Assembly (NCBI GenBank): GCA_020881915.1
Contig: JAJFPB010000004.1
Span: 1,116,001-1,180,000 of the forward strand
DNA from: Paramyrothecium sp. XJ0827
Lineage: Eukaryota; Ascomycota; Sordariomycetes; Hypocreales; Stachybotryaceae
DNA: 64,000 nt
Direction: 5' to 3'
Below the pieces are notes generated by a model. That model saw only the letters and a program-made list of their open reading frames with translations. It was not told the origin of the DNA and ran no database searches. Both the position numbers and the translations under genes were made by a program. Below are positions 47,626-58,484 of the stretch, piece after piece. Numbering within the stretch: the stretch's first letter is position 1; the number at the start of each line of letters is the position of its first letter.

Positions 47626-49830
47626 ACCTCGAGGTACCCGTACCTTATTTAGTGTACGCATACATGTAATTATAGAAATTGTAGGACCGTTCCGTTTACG
47701 CGCCCTCAGAAAGTCTCCGATCGTCAGCCATCCGTGTGGATGTACAACGGCACACGGGGTGGACAAGCCTTATTTGGAGCATCAACGTTATTCACACATC
47801 TCCAGTTGGCTACACCCGCAGCTCCTCTGATAGCCACCGGCTCGGATGCCATGCAGACCGGTTAGGACCACCTGGCGTCACTAGGACGTCCGCCTTTTGT
47901 ACTTCGGCTGACAACCAGCACCGTCGCAACATAACCGCCGGCGGCTGGGCCTCTATACCTAGATTCCGACCCCCAATCATGTTCTTCCAGAACTTCGCAT
48001 AGCTCCTTCACCGACACCTGATCGCTCTCCATCATCCAATGAGCCATTGCTCGACCTCGCCATCCATCCATCCACCTATCCATAGTCCATCCACCCCTTT
48101 ACCTTGCGTGGACCCTCCCGGACGCGCCTCTGCTGACCCCTGCCGTTGCACCACATATTACGCGTTGCAACATTGCAGACTGATTAGGTGCACTGCCTGT
48201 CTTCCCTCGGCCTTCTTTGCTTCTTCGCCTTCCACCAGGGTGGTTCGCACGACCCACTGTAGCCTGGTAAGGCAATCCATCTAATGCAGGTGCCTCGACT
48301 ATCCCCTGTCCCGGAGTCGACCCCCATAGTGACTGGTCAGGGTTTGGAAGTGACTTGCGCAACTGTAGGTGCAACTGTAGGTGAAGTCATAGGACCTGTG
48401 ATCCGGTCGCCCAGTGTCTTTGTGCATCCCGTCATCATCGCAATTAGTCGAAAATCCACACTCTGCTCCAAGAGTGTCTGCCGACCTCCGACCACGTGTA
48501 GGCACCATACCCCGTCTCTGCCCCCTTGTCTTGCCCAGGGCATCTTTCCCGCACCTTGTTCGCTCAGAGTCGCCAAGCAATCAACTCCCCTACCCTTACG
48601 AGATACTGCTTTGGGACACACATCCATACAGCCCTATTTTCGTGGAAGCGCCCAGGTGGCGACAATCTCTTGACCGTAATGTCGGTCAGGGCGAAATGAG
48701 CGGAGACCAACCCCGTCTTCGCGTCGCAGCCCGTTGAATCAAACTCAAAACGGGCTTCACAGCTCACCGGGTTCGCAAGCTTCGCTCCAAAGAGGGTGAC
48801 GTGGTTCCCAGGGCCCGGAAATTTTGACTCACAGGACACCGGCATGGCGACCCGCTGCTCAGGGCTGAATCTGGAATGACGTTCGACCTGGATGCTACCC
48901 TCCCGCCAAATTTCACGCAGGCGAATCATGGTCCATATCTGTGCTTACTTCGAGATGGGATGAAACGGAGGAATGCATGGACAGAATATGGGTCGCATTG
49001 AAGTGTTGTGGGCCTTCAGGGAACGCCGTCATTTGCTCAGCTTCCCGGCAATGACAGGCCCCGTATGATTGCGCTTTACGGTAATGTAGAACTTCGAGAT
49101 AGTGTCTGGGAATTTGGCAAGCTGGAAAGCCCATAAGCTTGGAACTGCTGAAGCCGTGGACACAACCCCGGGGCTTATCGTCCCGTCGCTGTCTGCAACT
49201 CCCTACTACGATAATTCACCTAGGAAACACCTGTGCCTCAGAGACAATTGACTGGCTAAGTAAAGCAAGAAATTGGTGATATCAACATGAACAGATACAG
49301 CTTGGCCCCCATCATTTGATGTTAGAGGAATCTTGAGGACGTTTGCTAGAGGGAGTGCTGCCGTCTACTTGAGCAGTCACTGATACCCTGAGCTAAGCTT
49401 AGACTCCGAAACTCTTCCCGTAGTATGTCAAGGCCTAATCGTGCTGTGCTCGTACAATGTTTCTTTGCTCCCCTGAGCTATAATAGCAGAATCGCTTCGC
49501 GATCAACCATGGTTTGTCCCAAGACTACGATAACTATACCAATGCCGAGAATGCAGAAGCGCAGTGAGAAGTTATGGCCGACAGGAGAATCTTGCTTCAT
49601 CCTCGTAGTGTGCTATGCAATTTAGTCCTATCGGAACCAATAAAGACCTCTTGAGAAGCTGCACCAGGCGCAAGTTGTCGTGTATCGTTCTTCCATAGTG
49701 GAATACGTGCGCTCACGGTATTAGGAGGGGAGTTATGTGGGGCAAAATTCATGAGCCAATATAATGTTACAAATCTTCCAAAAATTCTGACGCAAGGGAG
49801 GATGGCCGAGTGGTCTAAGGCGGTGGTTTT

Positions 49831-49879
49831 GTAAGCAAGCCCCTTCTACGTAACCATATCATCTACTAATTCCTTGCAG
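49831..49879 (+). other. mRNA-type (GT-AG) intron-like insert inside the tRNA anticodon
   Basis: A 49-bp segment starts GTAAGC, contains CTACTAAT 10 bp before its end, and finishes with a pyrimidine-rich stretch and TTGCAG. These are the donor, branch site and acceptor seen in the protein-gene introns of this window. It sits between tRNA positions 34 and 35, where eukaryotic tRNA introns never occur (the canonical site is 37/38). Its removal restores a perfect tRNA-Leu(UAA) loop. Confidence 0.7.
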
Positions 49880-49882
49880 AAG

Positions 49883-49896
49883 TTCATCTGAACTCA
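49883..49896 (+). other. Canonical tRNA intron (14 nt) at position 37/38
   Basis: Fourteen bases lie between G37 and C38 once the GT-AG insert is taken out, the standard position cut by tRNA splicing endonuclease. Boundaries are set by the anticodon stem pairing. Confidence 0.6.
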
Positions 49897-49945
49897 CACC
49901 ATTTACGAAAGTAGCGTGGGATCGAAACCCACTCCTCTCATGATC

Positions 49946-49957
49946 TTTTTTTTTTTT
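49946..49957 (+). terminator. RNA polymerase III terminator
   Basis: A run of 12 T residues starts 5 bp after the tRNA 3' end, a strong Pol III stop signal. It argues that the gene is transcribed. Confidence 0.8.
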
Positions 49958-52785
49958 GGCTTCACTCTTGGTGAGTTCTTATCATTCTGGAGATTTTCTT
50001 TGTTGCTATTAATCTCTTTTGATCGTGTTGCGATGAGAAATCGGTTGAGGTTGTCGTAGATGTTGGATGTAGAAATGGCGGGGATGCCCCGCCAAGAGGG
50101 TGAGCGCGCCAAATGCCGGGACTGTGTCACTATAGGGGAGGCCAATGAAAGAGGAGACATTAAAAGTTGGGAATGTGAGACTACTGTTGCTTCTATGCCA
50201 TAAGCTTTCCGTGTGGTATCATGCAACGTTTTTGGTCTGGCTCTGGAAGGGGTAAACCATTGGGCTCTGGAAGGGCTGGCTCGTGGACACCCACAATAAG
50301 AAGGACTCGATGCGGAAGCAGAGAGAACATATTCCTAAGAAATAGCCATTCTGTTAAGCATGAGAAAAGCCGGAATCTCTAAAACTTAATGCGAAATTCT
50401 ACGCATTGACATCCAAAAGCTGAACGAACCGGAGCAGACTCCGTCAGCAATGACATCCCCGTGGTTAACCTACGACTCATCCACTTCGAGAATAGAAGAC
50501 AGTGTGCAATGCACCAATCGCAAATGTCAACGCCTTCTAAGATATTAACAGCGAGTGATCGACTTGCACGGATACCTGAGCCGACCTATGGGGACCCCGG
50601 ACTGCTAGATTAACATGAAGCGCGGTAGGTCTTGCGTGCATGAAGATGCCGGTTAGATACAGAAAGGGTGGATATACCGGACAAATAGTGAAGAAGAACA
50701 TGATAACGAACGAAACTAAGTCGAAGATACTTCGATGGCAGAAAGGAGACAAATTCAACATGGCAATGAAGAGCGTAGAAGGAATAATAGAACAAGTATC
50801 GGCGACACGACAAACTCCATCTTGGACAGAGTGGTGAAAACTGGAACTTAATGTTGGCTATAGAGACGCATGGAACGGCTTCTGGCCTTAATGCTGGTGA
50901 TCAAGTAACACGAGAGTGTATTAACCTACAGTAGCTGATGAAGCTTAGCAGTATGCTGCCGTACACAGCAATGTCAGGACACACGGAACGGCGGCTGTTC
51001 CAGCCCCTGAGCGCGCAGATAACTATATAAGAAGCTACTTCTTCATCGTAGCTAGGGCCGTTCAGAGATTAATTTACAGTTACTTGACCCTATAGCGCTT
51101 TTCACTTTGATTCAGCATCACTCTTTGCCACGTAGGAACGGTATATGGCGCAAGAAGAGTTGATGGATCTACGCACGTCGAACCAGTGGTTACTTTTCCT
51201 CATGCCTACTCACCTTCCACCTACTCCAGAATCACTAAGCCCAGTCTAAAAAAGAAGCCCTAGGTGTGTTCTCTCGACCTATCTAGATCCTTGGGGTTGG
51301 TTGCTTAAGGGCAATCGGCACTCGACGGGTTTCTTAGTCCAATCACCCGAACTGAACATGATACTGGTGTATTGAGAGAAGAGGTGATTGGATAGGGTGT
51401 GGGAAAGATTCGAAAGATTCACCCTGATCGACAACATTCGGTCTATAGCTGATAACTCAGCGAGGAGCTCCGCATAGCCATCTCGATGCTCGATATTTGT
51501 CCTTTATGCCATGTTCCTTACACTCAGCACACCAAGACGCAACCACGAGTAGTAGTTTATCGTATCCTTCAGCATCCGCCCCAAATAGGTAGTCGTCTAT
51601 GATCCGACGTGCAGGCGCCCTTACACTCCTCGGCTTGCTCCTCCTTGTTTCAACTGAGTGCGGAATGCTCTTATCAGATGGGGTTGCTGAACGGAAATGT
51701 TTTTGCACGTACTAGAACCACACCGTCGGCGAGCCATTTCATAATCGCCCGGCAGATGGATTGGTATCGCGTTTGAAAGCCTTGTGACAATTTAAACATT
51801 CAATTCTCACAGTTCTGAAGCAATCGACTTCGTCACTGCTTTTCCAGTTTGGCGAAATGTTGGATTCGGTTGTGAAGGGGCGGAGATGAGGATGGGAGAG
51901 GATGGGAGGGGATGGGGGGATCACCATCCCATTTCCACCGCGTTCATCACGCGTCTGGAAACAGCAGCAGCTGTTACCAGCTACATCTGTGTCAGGGCCA
52001 ATCCGTCTGCTCGCCATCACCCTGTAGCCTAAGCAACCTGAAGTAGCTCTCCAGTATTTATGCCAGGTAAGGCCGGGCAATGCAGACAAAGAAACCCTTC
52101 CAGAAATCAGGACTGGGCCAAGTTGAAGAGGCATCTTTCTCTTGTACTCATGTGTCTGGTGGGAAGCAAGGCCCGGTAGTCGGAAGGCGGAGACGATAAG
52201 TTCAGACACTACAGCAACCATTATACTCTAGTTGCTGCAGTTGTTTTACTTTTGTCTGCTACTTACTTCGGCAAGCACGTCTTGTTTGGCCAACTACTCG
52301 TTTATAGAGCATGAAATTAGACCAGAGTTGAGCGCGTACCAGTGATTACTTTCTAAATATATTTGACGCTCGCAGGTGAAGTCTGCTCACCTTGGCGTAA
52401 CCCATGGCATGGATTTTCCGTCAACAACATGGTTTTGAGTCTTCGCTTCCTTCCTAGCCATAAAATCCAAGACCATGGCCAACATCGGATGGATGGTCAG
52501 GGCTGACGCGCCAGTCACTAGACCCAAACGAAAACCCTCAATGCAACGAGAACGTGGTCGTCTGCTCTCCGAACTACGCGAATGAATATGAAGCAAGGTG
52601 ACCTAGTACGAGAGAGGATTAGGCGTTAGGAAGATTCATTGTTGTAGTTGTATTCAGTGGGGCGTTTCTATCATGAACCCTCGTGCATAACATGCAAACC
52701 ATGAGTACGCACTCTGCATTACCGCGTATTAAATTTCTTCATTCGCCTCGTACCCGTTTCCTCATATCTTGTCTGCCGTAACGCC
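49958..52785. other. AT-richer non-coding region with possible relics
   Basis: No firm gene. A short open frame at 50640-50837 (MPVRYRKGGYTGQIVKKN...) looks coding but matches nothing I know. At 50850 a TGTTGG start is followed by a TATATAA at 51023, reminiscent of a solo LTR, though the other end is unclear. On the minus strand, pieces 52602-52391, 52221-51739 and 51681-51457 carry splice-like borders and protein-like text (CLNCHKAFKRD, WCAECKEHGIKDKY); they may be a small hypothetical or decayed gene. Confidence 0.35.
50850..51200. mobile_element. Possible solo-LTR-like remnant
   Basis: Begins TGTTGG, typical of LTR ends, contains a TATATAA about 175 bp inside, and is preceded by a short orphan open frame. 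The 3' end (CA) and a target-site duplication could not be fixed, and no partner LTR was found by eye. Boundaries are approximate. Confidence 0.2.
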
Positions 52786-55336
52786 TTAATCAACATCATT
52801 ATTTAGAAGGTCAACTATGTTCGATGCCTGCACCGACTGTTCTCCATCATCCTTCAGAAATATCTGCTGGACCTCACAAGCACTACACCAATTGTGGTTG
52901 CAGTCCATGCAAGTGGGGGTTGTCTTTGCGTTGTTAGAGCTCCCGTTGCATTGGTGCTGAGAAGTTGTTAGTGTCATGGCACACGGGACACATCCGCCAT
53001 TTCGTACTTACACATTTCCACATAGTTGTCGGCTCGACCTTGCTCCGCTTCGCCGGGTGGGGGCTTTTGTCAAGGCTTGCTTTCCGCCGGCGACTGTTTG
53101 ACTTGACCATGCCCGATGGGGAGGCTGTTGGCGTGGTTTCGTCTCGAGTAGGACGGCGTGGGCTTTCCTTCGGTTGCTGGTCTTCCAAGTGTTTCCATTC
53201 GCTGCTGCGCTTCTTCTCGAATCCATCTTTTCCCATCAGATGGTTGTCGATGTGATCACATCTTTTCATCCAAGAATTCACGCCGGAACCTTCAATCTCG
53301 ATAATCATGACGCAGAATCCACACCAGTAGCGAGGATCGCAGTGTCGCCCCATCCGGCACCTCTCGAGCTTTTCTTCAAGCAATTTGACGCTCTCCAACC
53401 CATGGTCTTTTTGAAGGTGGGTCTTGAACCCTTCTCGACGTTGGCAAATCTTCTTGCATCCAGTCTCCTCGCAATTCCAGGTCTCCAACAGCCAATGTTG
53501 GCTACTTTCGTGCCTCTTCCAGTCATTCTTGCTGCCAAACTCCTTCTGGCAGTTCTTGAAAGTGCAGCCGTATGGCTTTTCATGTCTTTTCATATGCTTT
53601 CTGTAATCGTTAGTTAGCATGGTAGTATACATACGAGGTTCAGGTAGTACTACTTTAACTCGCAGGGCCGGTTGAAGGACTTGTGGCATTCAATACACTG
53701 GTTCTGTGGTTTCGAGTCCTGCTTCAAATCAACTGGTTCATCCTTGTTATCTGCTGATTCGCGACCCTTTAATTCATTCTCGAGCATTTCAGTCGGTATG
53801 GATGCAAGATACCTCACTATCTCATCACGCTGGCTTGCAGACGTAGGGGGAGGTGGTTGTGCTTCTGGGGTCAGTTGCTGTCTTATCTTTGCTAATTGCC
53901 CAGTTATCTCCGGCAATGTGGATGCTTGGTGGTCCTGGGACGCACTAGCATCTTCAATGATAGGGTCCGTTGACTGGCATTCATCCGCATCCTCGCTTGT
54001 CGGAGAATCCGCCCCCGGGAAGATTTCCATTCGATCATGGAAGACTTCCGACGGAGGGATGCAGTTAGAGAGTCCAGTCTGTTGTTCTTGCTTGGCTCCC
54101 GTTACGTCGACTTCGTTGCCATCATTGTAAGCGCTTGATTGAGCTAGAGCCGGTGTCTTATTCTTGGAAGAATGGGATGCCTGATCTTTTTCTTGAGACA
54201 GCAGGTCTACTTGGCTGGACGATTCAGTCCAATCTAAAGTTGGTAGTAATTCCGGTACAATTTGGGAGACTTGATAAGGTAGCGGCGTCTTGTCGCGGTT
54301 CGGGTTCGAGCTTGCAAACAGATCGCCTTGTTCCTGGATTTGTTGGGGGTGTGAATTGTAGTCTAGATGGCCTACCGAGCTCCCGACACCTTTGAGGTCC
54401 TCCCTCAGGGGGCTTGATCTTGTCGCTGGTCAGAGTCCGGATCTCGGATGCTTTTCATTTCATACTTACTGGTGAAGATATGAGCTCAGATCGTCATCTG
54501 CTCGGAGTTCTTTCGCGTGAACTCTGGCAAGGTGCTGGCGAAAGTTATCGGCTCTTGGCCATAACTTTTGCTTCTCGGCACAAGCGCCATCTCGACAGAT
54601 GTATAGGGGCCCATTCCCACTGTGTTCCTTATGTACGGTCTTTTTGTGCCGCAAGAGGTCGTTTTTCGTGCTGAAGCCTTCGCGCCGCGAGCAGTGGGGG
54701 TAATCGCATTGGAATGGTTTGCGATGTCGCTGACTATGCTTACTATGACTTGGTCAGTAAAGAAATCAATGAGTTGGGGAAGAGAGTGCCGGCCTACTTG
54801 AGTTCTGATCTGGTTTTGACCCAGGCTTTGCAGTCCTGGCACTGAAACCTTAGTTCAGACTGGCCTGGGACATGGGCAGGGTAAGGTATGTTATCCCGGC
54901 CAAGATGGCATAGTCGTTCCGTTATTTGAGGGTCAAGGCTGCCGTCGTCCTCGTGCACCGAGGAAGTGCTAGCAGCACTGAATTGCCAGTCATGGCTTCC
55001 ATAGCCCGAGTCACCAGGGAGTGTGCCATTTTCGGAAGGAAGTTGCTGGCTTCGATAACCCGGAAAACTGTAGACTTGTTGGTAGTAGGGAGCGGGGTGT
55101 TGGTTCTGGCGATTGGTTTGACTACTGGACGTGGTGTTTACAAGGGACCATGGATCGTCATCATTGTTCCAGAACAGTTGAAGACCAAAGTTGTCTGATG
55201 GGCGCCCATGGTTAAAGCCAGGCACGGATATGGTGTTCGATCCATCTTCGCGCGTATCCTCGGTCGCGAAGTCCCCATTTGATAGAGAAACAGAGAAGCT
55301 GTTTGATAGGTTGCTTGAGCCCCGTTGGTTCTCCAT
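52786..55336 (-). CDS. C2H2 zinc-finger transcription factor with duplicated finger module
   Basis: Five minus-strand exons, 55336-54798, 54742-54470, 54418-53654, 53600-53012 and 52956-52786, encode about 778 aa. Donors are GTAGGC, GTAAGT, GTAGTA and GTAAGT; one acceptor is AAG (54419), used because the nearer CAG lies too close to the CTCTGAC branch site. Two finger modules occur. Module 1 starts CQDCKAWVKTRSELNKHSQRH, followed by CDYPHC and LLRHKKTVH. Module 2 starts CIECHKSFNRPCELKKHMKRH, followed by KNDWKRHESSQH and FKTHLQKDH. Each module is cut by a phase-2 intron at the same place, after EL. The N-terminus is Ser/Gln-rich; between modules lies an acidic linker; a basic stretch (RRRKASLDKSPHPAKRSK) may be a nuclear signal; the last exon has CMDCNHNWCSAC, a possible extra zinc knuckle. 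Nuclear regulator; targets unknown. Confidence 0.85.
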
Positions 55337-57315
55337 TTGAATGGGAGAGGGATGCTAGCGGCTCGGTACCAAGGCAGCAACTTGTGATGGCTCTGCTGCG
55401 AACAGGAGGGTACCCTTGCGGAGATCAAGAAGGCGCAGACGCGGGGCGCCTTGTCACGGTAGACGTCCGGGTTTTGGTCCTCAAAGTAACACTAAGATAA
55501 TTGTAAAGCAAGGCACTGCGTGGCGGAGGGCAAAGCCAGGAGAGTACAACCAGGCATAAGAGAGACCAGGGGGTTGAAGTTGTGAGCTAGGTGGGTCGGA
55601 CGGCGATGTCCTAAAAGAGGTGCCTACAAATGAAAAGATGGAAATGGTGATCCGGCAAGCTCTTCGGTTCCGGGGTAGACGGTCGGCCGAATGAACAGAA
55701 AGAAGGTAGCGGTGGCAAATGATTAGACGCAGCGTCGCGAAACGAAAGGCAAAGAGTGTGCTTGATACGCAAATGTGTCGACGGGTTGAAAGTATGCAGC
55801 AGTCGAAGATTCCGACGTGGGAGGACTACCTCAGGTAGGTAGGGTACGTCGCTAGGAGTACAGCGACGGCCTCACGTGTAAATAGGGAGGGGTATGTTGC
55901 GTGGCGGTGGGCTGGGCTCAGCGCAGTTGCAGTTGCAGTTGCAGTTGCGATCCTGCGGACAAGCTGGGACGAAGCACACGCAAAGTGCTTTGTGCGTCTC
56001 GTGACCGGTAACGTCAAGGTCTAAGGTATAGGATCGTGTAGAGACACAGGACTGGTGGACAAGGACCATCAGTAGAGATTCGGCGGGATGAGCTTCCGGC
56101 TCGTTCTCGTGGACGGATGTAGCCAGTGCGGTAAACTGCCCTCCTACACGAGGCAGTGAAAGGAGAGTTACTCGGCAAGGGCATGTAATTATCCGCCGTT
56201 GCGTGCTTTGCTTGGAAGAATCGAAGGCAGTTGTGCGCAGTCAAGAATTATGGGCGAGTGGTGAGGGAGCCAGCGGTCGCCTCACTTTTCCCGACATCTC
56301 ACAATAAGGCAACCAGACACCCCCTGTGCAGCCCGTACATGCAAGTACCTCAACCCTTCCTAGGACAGTCCTAGAAGAATTATTGAAGCCGAGTCACCGC
56401 AGGACAGGTACTGTAACTTACCTTACTTTACTAACGTAGGTACATACCTTACCTTAGGTTTACTGTGTTTGTTCATCCTGGTTCAAGAACATCCTACTAG
56501 TAGAGCTGGCTATAGACGGCCCATCTCTATTGTGTCCCACTCCACCAATCGTTAGCACTAGGAAGCCCATTACCAACTACTTTCGATTTCGCAGTCAGGG
56601 TTTGTCAGTACCTTAGTATGTTCATTGCGAACAAAAAGATTGATAAATACCGCAATCATGAAGGGATGCGATTGAAGCGGTCACTGCCATGTCCTCTGGA
56701 CGTCGGGGTAGGCGCAATCGGTAAGGTAAGGTACCCTTGAAGACATGACTGGTACGTCACCAGGCAGACACAGGCCGTAAGGCGACCGCTCATCACGAGC
56801 AGCACTGCAGTGGGCCGCGAACCACCAGAGCACAAACCCGTCGTCCCCGGGCCGCGTGGATTTTCACGGCACCGAAAATTGCTTGAGACACGCTGAATCG
56901 AAATCAGGCATTAATGCATATGTCATACCTCTACTAGGTCATACTCGTGGTACGGCATGTGGTGCCAAGGTGTCTCGGTGTCATCTATTCATTAGATGCT
57001 CACCATCATAGCATAAAATGACATAAGCTTAACAACAGTTTCTTACGGTAGTCAGCGCTGGCCACGGGAACGCGCGGATAGACACCTCCATCTCCGCGGT
57101 TGGCAATATTACCATTACAGGGCAGTGCCATCGCTTGTTCCTGGAGTTGCCTGTGCAAGATACCTTACTTCACAGCATTGGCATTGGGGGCTAGGCACGA
57201 TTCAATATAGACAAGACCCTCAGAGGCTGTGAATTGTAGCTCATGATAGCAACCAAGGCTTTTTGGTTTTCCTTTACCCTTTTTTAACAGCGCATGGAGG
57301 GGGTCAGGGATAGGG
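55337..57315. other. Intergenic region between C2H2 and MAPR genes
   Basis: About 2 kb, promoter side of the C2H2 gene and 3' side of the MAPR gene. Holds a CAGTTG hexamer repeat (55924-55948) and clusters of TACCTTACC/GGTAAGG-type motifs at 56405-56460 and near 56720-56735. No gene supported. Confidence 0.5.
55924..55948. repeat. CAGTTG hexamer repeat
   Basis: Four perfect tandem copies of CAGTTG, upstream of the C2H2 gene on its 5' side. Confidence 0.85.
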
Positions 57316-58016
57316 CTACTCCAGATTCGTTGCACCCTCTACCACACCAACGACATTGTACCTTTTGGAGAAGAATGTTACCCAGTCGTTGAGCGTCTCC
57401 TTCTCCTTGTCGGTCAAGCTTTGCCAGTCAGGGCTCACATCCTCGGCCTTGGTGGACGTTTTGCCTAAAGCCTTTGACGCATCCTTGCCCGCAAAAACTG
57501 AAAGAAAAAAATTGTCAGGCCATCCAGCGTGAAGCAATTAGTTAGTTGATGATGCACGTACCACTGTAAGACCCTCCGGGCTGGTATGCCTTGTTTCCGG
57601 TCACATCGTACACCTTGCCCTAGAGATCAAAACGTCAGTTTGAAGCAGAACACGGGTTTTCTCATGTTTTACATACCTTGATGGCAACATAGCATTTGGC
57701 TCCATCGACGCCTATTATATTGTAAATCAGCCGAACAAGTCCCTCGGCATGTCCCCGCAGGTTAAGCACCGAAAAAGGCGCTCGGTTCCAGGCAGATGTC
57801 AACTTAGACCAAACGAATACATCATTTCGTAGGCTTGAATGTCCTAACTGATGATACGATATCCCAGACGAACGGTACGCCCCCGATCGATGCTCCTCAG
57901 CAGATTTCTTGGAATATGAGCTTACCGTTTGCTTTGGCCAGATCGTCAAGGGAGATGGGTTCGTTCTTGGGCGGGTCAAGGTTGACAGGAACCTTGGGCT
58001 CAAATTTTCCGGCCAT
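57316..58016 (-). CDS. Cytochrome b5-like heme/steroid-binding protein (MAPR family), soluble form
   Basis: Four exons, 58016-57926, 57711-57677, 57619-57562 and 57497-57316, give 121 aa. Introns run GTAAGC...TAATAG, GTATGT...CTCTAG and GTACGT...TTTCAG. The fold is that of membrane-associated progesterone receptor proteins: ISLDDLAKANG, CYVAIKGKVYDVTGNKAYQPGGSY, FAGKDASKALGK and the end DWVTFFSKRYNVVGVV. These match Dap1/PGRMC-type heme-binding cytochrome b5 relatives, which support P450 enzymes in sterol synthesis. Unlike Dap1, which has an N-terminal membrane helix, this protein starts directly with a polar leader (MAGKFEPKVPVNLDPPKNEP) and should be soluble. The heme ligand in the family is Tyr; several are present. 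A distinct role from Dap1 is likely. Confidence 0.85.
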
Positions 58017-58484
58017 GGCTTTATACTGTAGTTTTCAAATTGCTTAGTGCGCACGATTGACCTCTCAGATAGCCAAGATTCGGTTTTCGTCGTTCCCCGG
58101 CTGCGTTGTAATGGAGAATGATTGTATTCACATGTCCGAGGGAACTCGAGCTGTCCCACTACGTACCTTAGCTTGATCCCGCACACTTACCTCATCACGC
58201 ACCAATGAGGACCTTGACGTTACCATGCACAGACCAGTAAGTCTCTCGCCGCCATTCACACTGTACATAGCAGTATGGGCTCTTGCCCACAATACCGAGT
58301 CCTAGTGGCAGAAGGCTCAATGCATACCTTTTCCTACAGTGCCGCAACACAAATGTTGCTTATCGCAGTGGTTATCATAAATTTCCAGACAGCTCTTAGC
58401 TCGCTTGCAAGCTCCCAGAGACTAAACGTCAACATCATCACTGACACCAATTTCGCTCTTCCGGCTGCTGCCAGCTCCCCGTCA
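58017..58484. other. Divergent promoter region, MAPR and TPR genes
   Basis: 468 bp between divergent starts. The TPR frame stays open upstream to an ATG at 58275, so a longer N-terminus cannot be ruled out. Confidence 0.45.

Larger units (their letters stand above)
44392..49795. other. Gene-poor region upstream of the C2H2 gene
   Basis: 5.4 kb without a supported gene. Short tandem repeats occur at 46390-46413 (GGCTG) and 47606-47625 (CACCT). A minus frame at 44689-45120 has no ATG and no domain, and is left out. GGTACCT/AGGTACC-type motifs are scattered at 46570-46680 and near 47630. Confidence 0.45.
49796..49940 (+). tRNA. tRNA-Leu (UAA after splicing), with two intervening sequences
   Basis: All parts of a class II tRNA are present. 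The acceptor stem GGGAGGA (49796-49802) pairs with TCCTCTC (49933-49939; one G-T). The D arm/A box is TGGCCGAGTGG. The anticodon stem GTGGT (49823-49827) pairs with ACCAT (49898-49902). The variable arm TTAC-GAAA-GTAG is at 49903-49914. The T arm GTGGG/CCCAC has the B box GATCGAAAC. The discriminator is A (49940), as in leucine tRNAs. A 12-T Pol III terminator follows at 49946-49957. Read without internal removal, the anticodon would be TGT. If the segment 49831-49879 is removed, the loop reads TT-TAA-G, i.e. leucine UAA with G37, followed by a 14-nt canonical intron (49883-49896) before position 38. Leucine identity is inferred from the long variable arm, A73, and the restored anticodon. Confidence 0.8.
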
